Program-made: the position numbers and the translations under genes | The notes under the pieces: generated by a model | Database searches by the model: none | The model's input: only the letters and a program-made list of their open reading frames with translations | Told to the model about the DNA's origin: nothing | DNA from: Candidatus Sulfotelmatobacter sp. | GTDB taxonomy: Bacteria; Acidobacteriota; Terriglobia; Terriglobales; Acidobacteriaceae | Direction of reading: 5' to 3' | Assembly (NCBI GenBank): GCA_036500765.1 | Contig: DASYBM010000004.1 | Coordinates: 248,001-312,000 of the forward strand | DNA: 64,000 nucleotides | Shown here: one piece after another, positions 17,903-27,024 of the stretch | How the letters are laid out: every line of letters begins with the position of its first letter | How positions within the stretch are numbered: position 1 is the first letter of the stretch

Positions 17903-18625
17903 CTACGGTTTTTGGGTTGGCCTCAGCAGGATTTCACTGACAAAGGATTGCGGGGATTGCGTAACGAGCATCGCTACGGCGTGGGCAACGTCCGCGGGCT
18001 GGAGCATTTTCGCTGGATCTTTTCCGGCGTGGGGGCTGAGTTCGGTTTCGGTTGAGCCGGGGCAGATCACGCTGGCGCGGATGTTGTGGGGACGGAGTTC
18101 TTCGGCGATGGAGTAGGTAAGGCCATTCAATCCCCACTTGGAGGCGGCGTAGGCGGCGCCATTCGGGACAGCGTTTTTTCCGGCGAGGGACGAGATATTG
18201 ATGATGTGTCCGGCGTAGGCACGAATCATGAGCGGAACGAAGGCGCGGATGGCGAAATAGACTCCGCGCAAGTTGGTGTTGAGGATGCGGTCCCAATCTT
18301 CGGGGAGCAGGTTGTGCAAGGGCTCGTTGAAACCGCCGACGCCGGCGTTGTTAACGAGGATGTCGAGGCGGCCGAAAGTGCTGTCGACGCGAGCCGACGC
18401 GTATTCGAGTTGATGAAGAATGGTGACGTCGCAGGGAATGACTTCGGTCTTGCCGCCAGCGGTGAGGATGGCCTGTGCGGTGGCGTCGAGCGTGGACCTG
18501 GTGCGTCCGCAGAGGACGGTGGTGGCCCCGAGCATAGCGAGTTTCTGCGCGATGGCAGCGCCGATGCCGCTGCCGGCTCCGGTGACGACGGCGACTTGCC
18601 CGGCGAGGGGCTGTCCGGTGTCCAT
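17903..18625 (-). CDS. Short-chain dehydrogenase/reductase (SDR)
   Basis: NAD(P)-dependent oxidoreductase of 240 residues, FabG-like. The cofactor motif TGAGSGIG, NNAG, and catalytic Ser plus YAASK are all present (IINISSLAGKNAVPNGAAYA, then SKWGLNGL). The end, SFVSEILLRPTQ, is shorter than FabG. AGGAGA upstream of the ATG at 18625 supports the start. The substrate cannot be predicted; it follows no pathway genes. Confidence 0.9.
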   Translation of the reverse strand: MDTGQPLAGQVAVVTGAGSGIGAAIAQKLAMLGATTVLCGRTRSTLDATAQAILTAGGKTEVIPCDVTILHQLEYASARVDSTFGRLDILVNNAGVGGFNEPLHNLLPEDWDRILNTNLRGVYFAIRAFVPLMIRAYAGHIINISSLAGKNAVPNGAAYAASKWGLNGLTYSIAEELRPHNIRASVICPGSTETELSPHAGKDPAKMLQPADVAHAVAMLVTQSPQSFVSEILLRPTQKP

Positions 18626-18988
18626 AGAGATAGCGTCTCCTATGCGCGAGTGTAGGATACTGCCCGGGCGGATTTGGAAACATCCGTCTTGTCTACAATA
18701 CGCATCTGAACGATTAATGGGGAGCAGGAATGGAAGTTACTTGCCTTCGGCGGAGGAGGTACTTATAATCCGGCCAACCGGGAAAGGGGTTCGAGGACCA
18801 CTCGCGATCGAGCGAGGCAGTCGAACAAGGCCACTTTCCCCGGGGCCCCCTGCCAGGAAGCCGGCATTCCAAAGCAGGCAATGCGACCGAGTGCGGTCGC
18901 GATGGAATGCAGTTGCTGCTGCGCGGTACGAAGACGATTCCCAGAAAAGTAATTTCCTGAAGAACCAAAAGGACAAGGAGCCATACTG
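18626..18988. other. Divergent intergenic region with long 5' leader
   Basis: 363 bases between the SDR gene and the secreted protein at 18989. It holds the promoter at 18741-18769 and then about 215 bases of leader. The leader is GC-rich, with GGCCACTTTCCCCGGGGCCC and a CCGAGTGCGGTCG segment that could fold, but I cannot assign a riboswitch class. Confidence 0.45.
18741..18769 (+). promoter_or_regulatory. Sigma-70-type promoter
   Basis: TTGCCT at 18741-18746, a 17-base spacer, and a perfect TATAAT at 18764-18769. It points at the secreted protein gene at 18989, giving a leader of roughly 215 bases. Confidence 0.6.
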
Positions 18989-20296
18989 ATGAAAAAGATT
19001 CTGCTAACGGTTGTGCTTGGAGTGGCAGTGAGCGCGGTGGGACAAGGCACTGCGGCGCCCACTCAGGGCCAACCGGCGACGCCGCCGGCCCAAGGACAAG
19101 CTGCGGCGCCGGCTGCGCAGGCGCCGGTGATCAAAGACCCGGCGGAGTACAACGCCTACGTGGCTGCCTATCAGGCTTCAGACCCCAATGCGAAGATTAG
19201 CGGACTGGAGGCGTTTCTTACGCAGTATCCCAATAGCGTAATGAAGAACCAGGCGCTGGAACTTCTGATGGCGGCGTACCAGCAGACGAACAATATGAAG
19301 AAGGCCATGGATACGGCGGCCAAGTTGGTGGCGGTGGATACGTGCAACGAAGGGGCGCTGGCGCGGCTTGCCTATTTTGACCGAGTAATGGCTCAGGGCG
19401 GGGACCCGAACGCCAAACAACTGTTGGCGGACGCCAAGAAATACGGCCAGCAGGGACTTGATTGCCTGCCTAAATTCACCCCTCCGGCGGGCACCTCGGA
19501 AGCGGATGTTCAGAAGACGAAAGATCAGATGAATGCGATATTTAATGCTGCCATCGGCATCTCGTGCTTGCAGGACAAGGATAATGCGTGCGCGACCAAG
19601 TCTTTGCGCGTCGCCGTGGACGCGAATCCGACGGATTTCAGCGTAGTGTATCCGCTGGCGCTGGCATATTTGGGGTCGACGCCGCCGGACTATCAGAACG
19701 GGATCTGGTTCGCGGCGCGGGCGGCAGCGGTGGCTCCAGCGGCGGCTCAGGCGGGAATCGAAAAGTATGCAAAGTCGCAGTATGTGAAGTTCCATGCAGG
19801 GGACGATGGCTGGGCGGAGCTACTGGCCGCGGCCAAGGCGAACGGTCCACAGATGGCGATCAAACCGGCGCCCACACCGGCGGAGCAATGCCACGCGATG
19901 GTAGCGTCCAAGGCGCCGAAAGAGATGAGCTTTGCGGAGTGGCAGTTCGTGTTCACCAATTGCGAGCAGGCAGATCAGGACACGGTCTGGAATGCGATCA
20001 AGGGCGTTGCCGTGCAGATGAATGGTACGGTGATCAGCACGACCCCCACTGAGTTCCAGATTGCCGGCAGTTCGGATGATATCGATGCGAAGAAGGCGGA
20101 CATCACGCTGAAGTTCGAGGAGAAGGTTCCGGTGCGATTGATTCCAAAAGACGGGGCCAGCTTGGACTTCCAGGGTGAGCCCGCTTCCTATACACCGAAT
20201 CCGTTCATGATGGTGATGGAGAAGGGGCAGCTGTTGAGGGCCAAAGCGGCTCCGGCGAAGCCGGCGGTGCATCACAAGCCGGCCGCCAGCCAATAG
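18989..20296 (+). CDS. Secreted TPR-like repeat protein of unknown function
   Basis: 435 residues. A signal peptide (MKKILLTVVLGVAVSAVGQG) is followed by an Ala/Pro/Gln-rich linker (about 20-48), then TPR-like helical repeats (EYNAYVAAYQASDPNAKISG, ALELLMAAYQQTNNMKKAMD). The C-terminal 130 residues are beta-rich (ITLKFEEKVPVRLIPKDGAS), ending in a His/Lys/Ala tail. This architecture is common in acidobacteria; function unknown. AAGGAG precedes the ATG; a strong promoter lies upstream and an intrinsic terminator directly follows, so it is monocistronic. Confidence 0.8.
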   Translation: MKKILLTVVLGVAVSAVGQGTAAPTQGQPATPPAQGQAAAPAAQAPVIKDPAEYNAYVAAYQASDPNAKISGLEAFLTQYPNSVMKNQALELLMAAYQQTNNMKKAMDTAAKLVAVDTCNEGALARLAYFDRVMAQGGDPNAKQLLADAKKYGQQGLDCLPKFTPPAGTSEADVQKTKDQMNAIFNAAIGISCLQDKDNACATKSLRVAVDANPTDFSVVYPLALAYLGSTPPDYQNGIWFAARAAAVAPAAAQAGIEKYAKSQYVKFHAGDDGWAELLAAAKANGPQMAIKPAPTPAEQCHAMVASKAPKEMSFAEWQFVFTNCEQADQDTVWNAIKGVAVQMNGTVISTTPTEFQIAGSSDDIDAKKADITLKFEEKVPVRLIPKDGASLDFQGEPASYTPNPFMMVMEKGQLLRAKAAPAKPAVHHKPAASQ

Positions 20297-20315
20297 CGAA
20301 TAGGCAAGTGAAAGC

Positions 20316-20345
20316 AAAGGCAGCCCGCGCGGGCTGCCTTTTCAT
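20316..20345 (+). terminator. Rho-independent terminator
   Basis: A perfect 26-base palindrome at 20316-20341 (left arm AAAGGCAGCCCG) ends in TTTTC, 20 bases after the stop of the secreted protein. The symmetry would also allow some termination from the opposite strand, where the Fis-type gene ends at 20420. Confidence 0.85.
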
Positions 20346-20419
20346 TTGCGTTGACGTCATGGGCCGTCCACCCGGCACTTCCCTGCGGGGCTTTCACATT
20401 CCGCCGCCAAGCGGCTGAG

Positions 20420-20698
20420 TTAGCGGACGATTTTCTTCTCGACGATCGCGGTGCGGGTGCTGCGAGGTGGGCGCTTGACGCCGTCGCGCAGCACGCGGAC
20501 GTCAATTTTGAGTTCGGTGATGGTACGGCTGAGGGTGTTGCGATGCATGCCGAGTTCGCGGGCGGCGCGGCACTGGTTGCCTTTGTTCTCCTGCAATACG
20601 GTGAGGATGAAACGCTTTTTGAATTCGCGCACGCCTTCGGAGTAAAGAATGTTGCTTCTGTACATCTGGAGAACCAGAGCTTCCAATTGATCTTTCAC
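20420..20698 (-). CDS. Fis-type helix-turn-helix DNA-binding protein
   Basis: 92 residues from a GTG start with GAGAGAG upstream. Residues about 25-65 form a Fis/NtrC-type helix-turn-helix (FKKRFILTVLQENKGNQCRA, ARELGMHRNTLSRTI), like the C-terminal domain of bacterial enhancer-binding proteins, but no AAA+ domain precedes it. A basic tail follows. It is probably a small nucleoid-associated or local regulator; targets unknown. It is read in the same direction as and downstream of cvpA (43 bases apart). Confidence 0.85.
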   Translation of the reverse strand: MKDQLEALVLQMYRSNILYSEGVREFKKRFILTVLQENKGNQCRAARELGMHRNTLSRTITELKIDVRVLRDGVKRPPRSTRTAIVEKKIVR

Positions 20699-20741
20699 GA
20701 TGCGTCTCTCTCTTAAATATGAATTTTCACTGCACCGCGGC

Positions 20742-21290
20742 CTATTGCGGCGGGGAAGCAGGGGAACTGGTTAACTTCTGCGGAGCCTGATGGAGCAAGG
20801 TAAGACCCTGCTCGAAGCGCAGCCTCAACTCGGTGGGTGCGAGCCACGCGGCGGCGTGCCCGAGCACGAGAAAGTAAGGCGCGAGCTGCGAATTCTGTAG
20901 CAGCTTTGAGGTTGGCGTGAATGCCGTCATGCCCATCAGGATCACCGCTACCATCAACCCGCCCTTTGCCAGTCCCAGGACTGCGCCGAGGAAACGGTCA
21001 AGGCCGCTGAGTCCGGACTGCTTCATCACCCACCGTGCGATTCTGGCGGCGAGGCCGAACAGGATCACGATGGCAAAAAAAATGACGAAGAAACCAAGAA
21101 CCTCAGCCAACCACACATTCTTCAAAAACGATTCCAGCCACTCCGCGACGACGCGATATTTCCAGGCCGCCACGATGTAGCCTACGACCAGCCCGGCAAT
21201 GGTGAGAGCTTCGGAAAAGAAGCCCTGCATGGCGGCTGTGACGACATTAATTAACAACAACGCACAAATGAACCAGTCCGCGGGGGTCAT
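20742..21290 (-). CDS. cvpA: CvpA family membrane protein
   Basis: 182 residues with four predicted membrane helices (WFICALLLINVVTAAMQGFF, ALTIAGLVVGYIVAA, VLGFFVIFFAIVILFGLAA, GLMVAVILMGMTAF) and the conserved GLSGLDRFLGAVLGLAKG segment of CvpA. In E. coli, CvpA is needed for colicin V production and for envelope stress tolerance. It often lies near purine genes; here purC is immediately upstream on the same strand, 39 bases away. The Pro/Ser-rich tail ends in SPASPPQ. Confidence 0.88.
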   Translation of the reverse strand: MTPADWFICALLLINVVTAAMQGFFSEALTIAGLVVGYIVAAWKYRVVAEWLESFLKNVWLAEVLGFFVIFFAIVILFGLAARIARWVMKQSGLSGLDRFLGAVLGLAKGGLMVAVILMGMTAFTPTSKLLQNSQLAPYFLVLGHAAAWLAPTELRLRFEQGLTLLHQAPQKLTSSPASPPQ

Positions 21291-21329
21291 GCTGCGCTCC
21301 CGCGGGCGCAGATCGCACCAGAAGCGGGA

Positions 21330-22241
21330 TTACACATCCAACTTGTGTCCCGTAAGCTGGAAATAAGCCTCGAGATATTTTTCGCTGGTGCGGCGAGCCA
21401 CGTCGGCGGGAAGCGCGGGCGCCGGCGGGTGCTTGTTCCAGTGAATCTGCTCGAGATAATCGCGGACGTACTGCTTGTCATAAGAATCCTGCGGCCGTCC
21501 CGGAACGTACTTGTCGGCGGGCCAGAAGCGCGAGGAGTCGGGAGTGAGGACTTCGTCGGCCAGAGTGATGCCCTTGGCGGTGCGTCCAAACTCGAACTTG
21601 GTGTCGGCGATGATGATGCCGCGGTTCAGCGCGTAGGCGGCGGCTTTCTTGTAGACGCGCAGGGTCAGATCGCGCAGATGGCTGGCGGTTTCGACGCCGA
21701 CGATGTGGCACATCTGGTCGAAGGAAATGTTTTCGTCGTGTCCGGTTGTGGCCTTCGTAGACGGGGTGAAGATGGGCTCAGGAAAGACATCGGATTCTTT
21801 GAGGCCGGCGGGCAACTGGATGCCCGAGACCTTGCCAGTGGCTTTGTATTCTTTCCAGGCGGAACCGGAGATGTAGCCGCGGACCACGCATTCCACGGGA
21901 AACATGGCGGCGCGCTGCACGAGCATGGAGCGGCCCTGCAACTGGTCAGCGTACTTGCGAATGGATGCTGGATACTTGTCAACGTCGGCGGTGATCAGGT
22001 GATTGGGGACGATCTCGGCCAGGTAATCGAACCAGAAGAGGGAAATCTGGCTGAGGACGCGTCCCTTGTGGGGGATGCCGGTGGCCAGGATGTAATCGAA
22101 AGCCGAGATGCGGTCGGTGGCGACGAAGAGCAGTTGCTGGTCGTTGAGGGAATAGATGTCCCGCACCTTGCCGCTGGCGTGAAGGTGGAGATCGGGAAAA
22201 TTGGTTTGTAAGAGGACGGGATCGAGTAGATCGGAAGTCAT
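21330..22241 (-). CDS. purC: Phosphoribosylaminoimidazole-succinocarboxamide synthase
   Basis: ATP-dependent ligation of aspartate to CAIR, giving SAICAR in purine synthesis. 303 residues, the longer form seen in yeast and many bacteria. Landmarks: GKVRDIYSLNDQQLLFVATD, RISAFDYILATGIPHKGRVL, VRGYISGSAWKEYKATG, DTKFEFGRTAKGITLADEVL, TPDSSRFWPADKY. Cytosolic. Its stop is 39 bases before the cvpA start, so the pair may be an operon. Confidence 0.96.
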   Translation of the reverse strand: MTSDLLDPVLLQTNFPDLHLHASGKVRDIYSLNDQQLLFVATDRISAFDYILATGIPHKGRVLSQISLFWFDYLAEIVPNHLITADVDKYPASIRKYADQLQGRSMLVQRAAMFPVECVVRGYISGSAWKEYKATGKVSGIQLPAGLKESDVFPEPIFTPSTKATTGHDENISFDQMCHIVGVETASHLRDLTLRVYKKAAAYALNRGIIIADTKFEFGRTAKGITLADEVLTPDSSRFWPADKYVPGRPQDSYDKQYVRDYLEQIHWNKHPPAPALPADVARRTSEKYLEAYFQLTGHKLDV

Positions 22242-22451
22242 GGAGAAATTTTACAGGCAAGGAGCGAGGCGTATTCTAGCTGGTCAGAAAAAAATGTCAA
22301 CGATTCTGATCAGGTTTTCGTGCGTCGCAAGCGATCCGTTCCAATGAAAAATGTTGACAGCAAAGCAGATGGCGGAAAGGGCTTAGGGGACAAGGGTTAT
22401 GAGTAATCGGAATTGTGGAAAAGCTGAGGATGGGAGTGGATAACTGGGACG

Positions 22452-22613
22452 TTACAAGTGATGAGGCAGCGTCCACTTTTTGAATGTAAGTTCAACTTCG
22501 TCGTCGCTCGCGAAATCAGCGCGGTCGGCTTCGGCTAAGGCGTTCGTGATTTCTTCGATTTGCCAGGAATCGAGAGAAGGACATTCTTCGTCGGCATGCG
22601 CAGGAGATTTCAA
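22452..22613 (-). CDS. 53-residue antitoxin-like protein overlapping the smc stop
   Basis: A small frame starting at a TTG whose last two bases begin the smc TGA stop (TTGA overlap, 22610-22613). The product contains SWQIEEITNALAEADRADFA, then SDDEVELTFKKW: a pattern I associate with the C-terminal halves of small antitoxins of RelE/ParE-type pairs (E..L.EAD.G.FAS.EEV...F.KW). No ribosome-binding site is evident, so translation would depend on coupling to smc. No toxin gene adjoins it. It may be an orphan antitoxin fragment. Confidence 0.5.
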   Translation of the reverse strand: MKSPAHADEECPSLDSWQIEEITNALAEADRADFASDDEVELTFKKWTLPHHL

Positions 22614-25600
22614 TTTGTCGCTGCAAAACGTACTGAGACGAGTTTCGAGACCCCCGGCTCCTGCATGGTGACTCCGTAGAGAACGGGGGCGATGCTCATG
22701 GTTTTCTTGCTGTGAGTGATAAGGACGAACTGGGTTTGCACGCTCATTTCTTTGACCAGTTCGGTGAAGCGGCCGATGTTGGCTTCGTCGAGCGGGGCAT
22801 CGACTTCGTCGAGAATGCAGAATGGGCTGGGGGCGTATTGGAAGATGCCGACGAGCAAAGCGAGCGCGGTGAGCGCTTTCTCGCCCCCGGAGAGCAGAAG
22901 CACGCTTTGAAGGCGCTTGCCGGGAGGCGAAGCGACAACGTCGATACCGCTCTCGGCGCTGTTCTCTTCGTCGGTTAATTTCATGAAGGCGTGCCCGCCG
23001 CCGAACAGCTTCTTGAATGTGGCCTGGAAATTTTCGTTGATCTTAGCGAAAGCTTCTTCAAATTTCTGACGCGAGATTTGATCGATCTCTTTGATGGTGG
23101 CCGTTGTGTTTTCGATCGACGAGATCAAGTCCTTGCGCTGAGTATCGAGGAAGCCGTGGCGCTCGGCGGACTCTTTGTACTCTTCGAGGGCCATCATGTT
23201 GACCGGGCCCATGGCTTCGAGTTTCGTGCGCATGTCGCGATAAAGTCGATCTTCGGCGGTGAGTTCATCGCCGGTGACGGCCACGAGTGTGGTGTCGGCC
23301 ATTAATGCGGCGCGCTCGACGCCGAGTTCGTTGAGGCAGATTTCCGACATGTGCTGCGCATCCGATTGCAGCTTCGCGGCAGTGGCGGAAAGTTCGCCCC
23401 GGCGATCGCGGGCCTGGTCAAGTAGCAGGCGGCTGTTGCGCAGCAGGTCGTCGATTTCGGTGAGGCGGGCGCGGAGTTGTTCGGTCTCAAATTGCAGCAG
23501 GCCTTCGCGGGCTTGCGCGGCATTGCGTTCGGCTTCGAGATCGGCGGCATTCTGGGCGAGTTGTTGGTTCTCGGATTCGCGCTGCAATTTCTCGGCAGCG
23601 GCGGATTCGATTTGCGAAGTCAGTGCATGAACGCGTTCGCCCATCTCGGAGAATAGAGATTCGATGCGTTGCAGCACAGCAGATGCGGAACGGTGGCGCT
23701 CTTCGAGTGTGGCCACACGGGCGGCATGCTGCGAGGTGGTTTGGGCCGATTCTTCGCGACGCTGGCGAAGAGCGGTCAGAGACTCCTGCGCGGCGGCGAT
23801 CTGCTGCTCAAGTTGGATGCGCTGTTCTTCTAAGGCTGCGATTTCGGACTGGCGCGCGCAGACTATGCTTTCCTGTTCGGCGCGATCGATGGCGAGGCGG
23901 CGCAATTCCATTTGCGAGACGGTGAGTCGCTCGCTGACGCGGGTCATCTCCGAGTCAAGTTGTTGGAGCATGTGGCCCGATGTCATCGCCTGATGTTCGG
24001 CTTCGCGCTTTTCACCGTCGAGACGATCGAGCAGGGAAGTGAGATCTTTGATCTCGCGGCCCAGAGTGAGCACTCGTATTTCTTCATCGCGGAGAGCGCG
24101 CTCGAGATCTTCCATCTGCCGGAGCACCTCGCGCAGTTCGCGCTTCATCGAGAGCGGGCCTTCGGCGCGCTGCTTGCCGCCGGTGACCGTGACGTTGTGG
24201 AAACACTCGCCGGCTTGAGAGAGGAAAAAAGCATCGGGATTTTCCAGAGCCAGGCCGCGGGCTACGCCTGCTTCGGGAACGATGTAGCCGTCGCGCAGCT
24301 TGGGCAGGATGACTTCCAGCGATTTGCCGAAGCCGTCGAGGACACGAATGGTGCTCTTGAGTGGAGTGATCTGGGCCGCGGGGGGCGCGCAGTGTGCGGC
24401 TTCATTGAGCACGAAAGAGAATTTGGCTTGCGCGTCTTCGGGATGGACGAGGAAGGTGGCGCGGCCATCGACGCCGGTGCGCAGCATGCGCAGGCCTTCG
24501 TCGGCAGCGTCCCAGGATTTGACGACGACGTAGTTGAGTTCGTCGCGCAGGAAATCTTCGACGACGCGTTCGTAGCGAGGTTCCACTTCGAGGAAGTCGG
24601 CGAGCACGCCAACCGGGGCAAGGCCGCTGTTCATCACGCCGGATTGGAAGAGGCGGCGAACCGATTCGGTGGAGTATCCGTGCTCGGCGATGACGGCTTC
24701 GAGCGAGCCTTTCTTGCCGAGATAGGAGGCGTATTCGGCGCGGAGCACGTCGAGATTGGTCTTGGCCCGCGTCTCTTCCAGCTTTTTCTGTTCGATCAGG
24801 CGGCGGAGTTGGCTGATTTCTTCGGCGATTCCGGTGACGCGTTGGGTGACGGTTTCAAATTCGAGAGCGAGTTGGCCGCGCTGGCCGCCGAAGGCGTCGA
24901 CCTGAACGTTGGCGCTACCGATTTCGGATTCGAGGCGGCGGGCTTCGCGATCGGCGCCAGCGAGACGTTCTTCGGCTTGCGCGAGTTGATTGCGCAGGCG
25001 CGACGCGGAGGAGACCGTGTCGAAGACTGCGACGCGGGATTCTTCCTGCTGGCGCTCGATTTCGGCGAGGCTCGCGGCAGCGGCAGCGGCCTCTTGCTGG
25101 CAGAGGACGAAGTCGGATTGAGCGGCGGCCAAGTCAGCGGCGGCGGATTCGAGGATCTGGCGATTGGATTCGCGTTCGGATTCGAGCGCGGTTAGGCGAT
25201 GGCGCGCCTGCGCTAGTTCGGCTTCAGAGGAAGCGGCGCGCACCAGCAACTCGGCGCAGCGTTCTTCGTTGTGACGACGGCGGGCGTGGGCGCGGTCGAT
25301 TTCCAGAATGATCTGGCTGATGCGGTCGCGGTTCTCGCGCTGTTCGGCTTCGATGGAGTAACCGCGCTGGGTACGCTCGGCGTGTTCGGCATCGAGTTGG
25401 TGCACGGCGGCGGTGCGATGCTCCATCTCTTCGGCGAGGATGTTGAGTTGGGAATCTATCGCGGCGCTTTCCTGTTCGATGGCGGCGAATTTACTGGCGA
25501 GAACCACGCGCAGCTTGGCGCGCATTTCTTCGCGCAGGCGGGCGTAGCGCTCGGCCTTGCTGGCCTGGCGCTTGAGCGAATTCATCTGGCGCGTGACTTC

Positions 25601-26521
25601 GTCGAAGATGTCGTTGATGCGGGAAAGGTTGAGCTTGGCGTCTTCGAGGCGGGCTTCGGCGAGGCGCTTCTTGGTTTTGAATTTCGTTATGCCGGCGGCC
25701 TCTTCGAGAATAGCGCGGCGGTCGGTGGGGCGGCTGCTGAGGATCTGGCCGATGCGTCCCTGCTCGATGAGCGCGTAGGATTCAGGGCCGAGGCCGGTGC
25801 CCATGAAGAGTTCCTGAATGTCGCGGAGGCGGCAGAGTTTGCCGTTTAGCAAATACTCGCTGTCGCCGGAGCGGAACAGGCGACGGGTGACATGAATTTC
25901 ACCGTGATGGAACTGCTGCTGGTTGAATTTGCGGCGGCGGATTTTGAGGACTACGTGCGGGGCAGGAGTGCCTGCGGATGCGGCGGTCAGCGGTGCAACT
26001 ACCGTGTGCGCGGGCAGGGCGAACACAGGCTCGTCGTCGGGAAAAGCAACGGCGATGGTGTTGATTTTGTTGCGCGGGAGTTCTACTTCTTCGGTTCTGC
26101 CGGGCTGTGCGTCTTCCACGGCGTCTTCTGTTGCTTTAGCGGCGCGGGCGCGAATGGAGGCTTCGTCCCAGTCGTCGTTGATGTTGGCTTCAGGCAGATT
26201 GTCTTGAATGTCGATTTCGGTGGGCGCGTTTGCGTCGGCGCCGTTGTAGGCTTCGGGATCGATCAGGGTTAGCGACACTTCGGCCATGCCGGTGGGCTTG
26301 CGGTCGCGAGTGCCGGCGAAGATGACGTCTTCCATGCGGGCGCCGCGCAAGGTCTTGGCCGACTGTTCGCCGAGTACCCAGGAGATGGCGTCGGAAATAT
26401 TGGACTTGCCGCAACCGTTGGGGCCGATAATGGCCGCCACCCCGTCCCCGTGGAACTTGAGTTCGGTGCGGTCGCAGAACGACTTGAACCCGAGAATCTG
26501 AAGCCTCTTCAGTTTGAGCAA
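22610..26521 (-). CDS. smc: Chromosome segregation protein SMC
   Basis: ATP-dependent DNA-organising protein of the bacterial condensin. Walker A GPNGCGKS lies at 33-40; two long coiled coils flank a hinge (TGVDGRATFLVHPED region); the C-terminal head has LLSGGEKALTALALLVGI (signature) and ILDEVDAPLDEAN (Walker B). At 1303 residues it is roughly 100 longer than typical bacterial SMC. The excess lies in the N-terminal head: between EVSLTLIDPE (about 90) and VTRRLFRSG (about 211), about 110 acidic, Ala-rich residues are inserted. No scpA or scpB adjoins. The ATG at 26521 gives the standard MLKLKRLQILGFKSF start. Confidence 0.96.
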   Translation of the reverse strand: MLKLKRLQILGFKSFCDRTELKFHGDGVAAIIGPNGCGKSNISDAISWVLGEQSAKTLRGARMEDVIFAGTRDRKPTGMAEVSLTLIDPEAYNGADANAPTEIDIQDNLPEANINDDWDEASIRARAAKATEDAVEDAQPGRTEEVELPRNKINTIAVAFPDDEPVFALPAHTVVAPLTAASAGTPAPHVVLKIRRRKFNQQQFHHGEIHVTRRLFRSGDSEYLLNGKLCRLRDIQELFMGTGLGPESYALIEQGRIGQILSSRPTDRRAILEEAAGITKFKTKKRLAEARLEDAKLNLSRINDIFDEVTRQMNSLKRQASKAERYARLREEMRAKLRVVLASKFAAIEQESAAIDSQLNILAEEMEHRTAAVHQLDAEHAERTQRGYSIEAEQRENRDRISQIILEIDRAHARRRHNEERCAELLVRAASSEAELAQARHRLTALESERESNRQILESAAADLAAAQSDFVLCQQEAAAAAASLAEIERQQEESRVAVFDTVSSASRLRNQLAQAEERLAGADREARRLESEIGSANVQVDAFGGQRGQLALEFETVTQRVTGIAEEISQLRRLIEQKKLEETRAKTNLDVLRAEYASYLGKKGSLEAVIAEHGYSTESVRRLFQSGVMNSGLAPVGVLADFLEVEPRYERVVEDFLRDELNYVVVKSWDAADEGLRMLRTGVDGRATFLVHPEDAQAKFSFVLNEAAHCAPPAAQITPLKSTIRVLDGFGKSLEVILPKLRDGYIVPEAGVARGLALENPDAFFLSQAGECFHNVTVTGGKQRAEGPLSMKRELREVLRQMEDLERALRDEEIRVLTLGREIKDLTSLLDRLDGEKREAEHQAMTSGHMLQQLDSEMTRVSERLTVSQMELRRLAIDRAEQESIVCARQSEIAALEEQRIQLEQQIAAAQESLTALRQRREESAQTTSQHAARVATLEERHRSASAVLQRIESLFSEMGERVHALTSQIESAAAEKLQRESENQQLAQNAADLEAERNAAQAREGLLQFETEQLRARLTEIDDLLRNSRLLLDQARDRRGELSATAAKLQSDAQHMSEICLNELGVERAALMADTTLVAVTGDELTAEDRLYRDMRTKLEAMGPVNMMALEEYKESAERHGFLDTQRKDLISSIENTTATIKEIDQISRQKFEEAFAKINENFQATFKKLFGGGHAFMKLTDEENSAESGIDVVASPPGKRLQSVLLLSGGEKALTALALLVGIFQYAPSPFCILDEVDAPLDEANIGRFTELVKEMSVQTQFVLITHSKKTMSIAPVLYGVTMQEPGVSKLVSVRFAATN

Positions 26522-26573
26522 CGTAAACTCCTTGGAAAAAACAGTGGCGAGTTGGCAGCGGCCAGTGGAACCG

Positions 26574-26611
26574 AGTGCCCCATTTCTCGACTCATGGGCG
26601 AGAGGTGGCGA
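26574..26611 (-). repeat. Short stem-loop element, copy E
   Basis: Read on the minus strand it gives CCACCTCTCGCC, a loop, then CGAGAAATGGGGCAC: the conserved flanks and hairpin of the elements at 3721, 4508, 5411 and 32245, with a different but self-complementary stem (CTCG / CGAG). Confidence 0.65.
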
Positions 26612-26782
26612 TTTTTGCTGCTGCTTTCAACGAAGCAGACCCTGTTTACCAAGAGGATTCCTCCCCTGGAGATTCGATGCATGGCGACGCGCTCCCCGGT
26701 GCGTTTTCACCCCAGGCTGGATAGGGCGGGAACAAAGTTAAGCTACTGTAACGGGGAAATTGGGGCGGGGTCAAGGAATATA

Positions 26783-26798
26783 ACACCATATGTGGTGT
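26783..26798. promoter_or_regulatory. 16-bp palindrome, NrdR-box-like
   Basis: ACACCATATGTGGTGT: perfect 6-bp arms around TATG. It matches most positions of the NrdR box consensus (ACACWATATATWGTGT) but the inner bases differ, and no second box is seen at the usual spacing. It lies between divergent smc and the peroxiredoxin-like gene. It could be an operator for a dimeric regulator; identity unknown. Confidence 0.35.
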
Positions 26799-27024
26799 GG
26801 GTTTGCAAAGGACCGCGTTGGGTTGCACACACATTGCAGCAACTGGCCGGTTTTTCAGTGGAGACGGGAAGAGAGGTGGGAGGACCGCGAGAGCAGGATA
26901 AGGCTAGCGCAAGCTCGCGCGAAGCGCAATCGGATTTAAGATAAGGGTGGGTATGTTATGTGATCTATGTGGCTGATCGGTTAGTTTGCGGGCAAGCCTG
27001 ACGCCGAAAGGAAGGCAAAGACAA

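Larger units (their letters stand above)
26522..27024. other. Divergent region between smc and the selenoprotein candidate
   Basis: 503 bases without a supported gene. It holds an inverted copy (E) of the short stem-loop element at 26574-26611 and a 16-bp palindrome at 26783-26798. Close to the downstream gene, GGAAGG at about 27010 is its ribosome-binding site. A weak open frame across 26450-26944 has no family resemblance and contains these repeats. Confidence 0.5.

Noticed and set aside
23912..25195. 427-codon plus-strand open frame across smc
   Set aside because: It is antisense to the well-supported smc gene; long antisense frames are expected in GC-rich coding DNA, and it has no ribosome-binding site or recognisable family.
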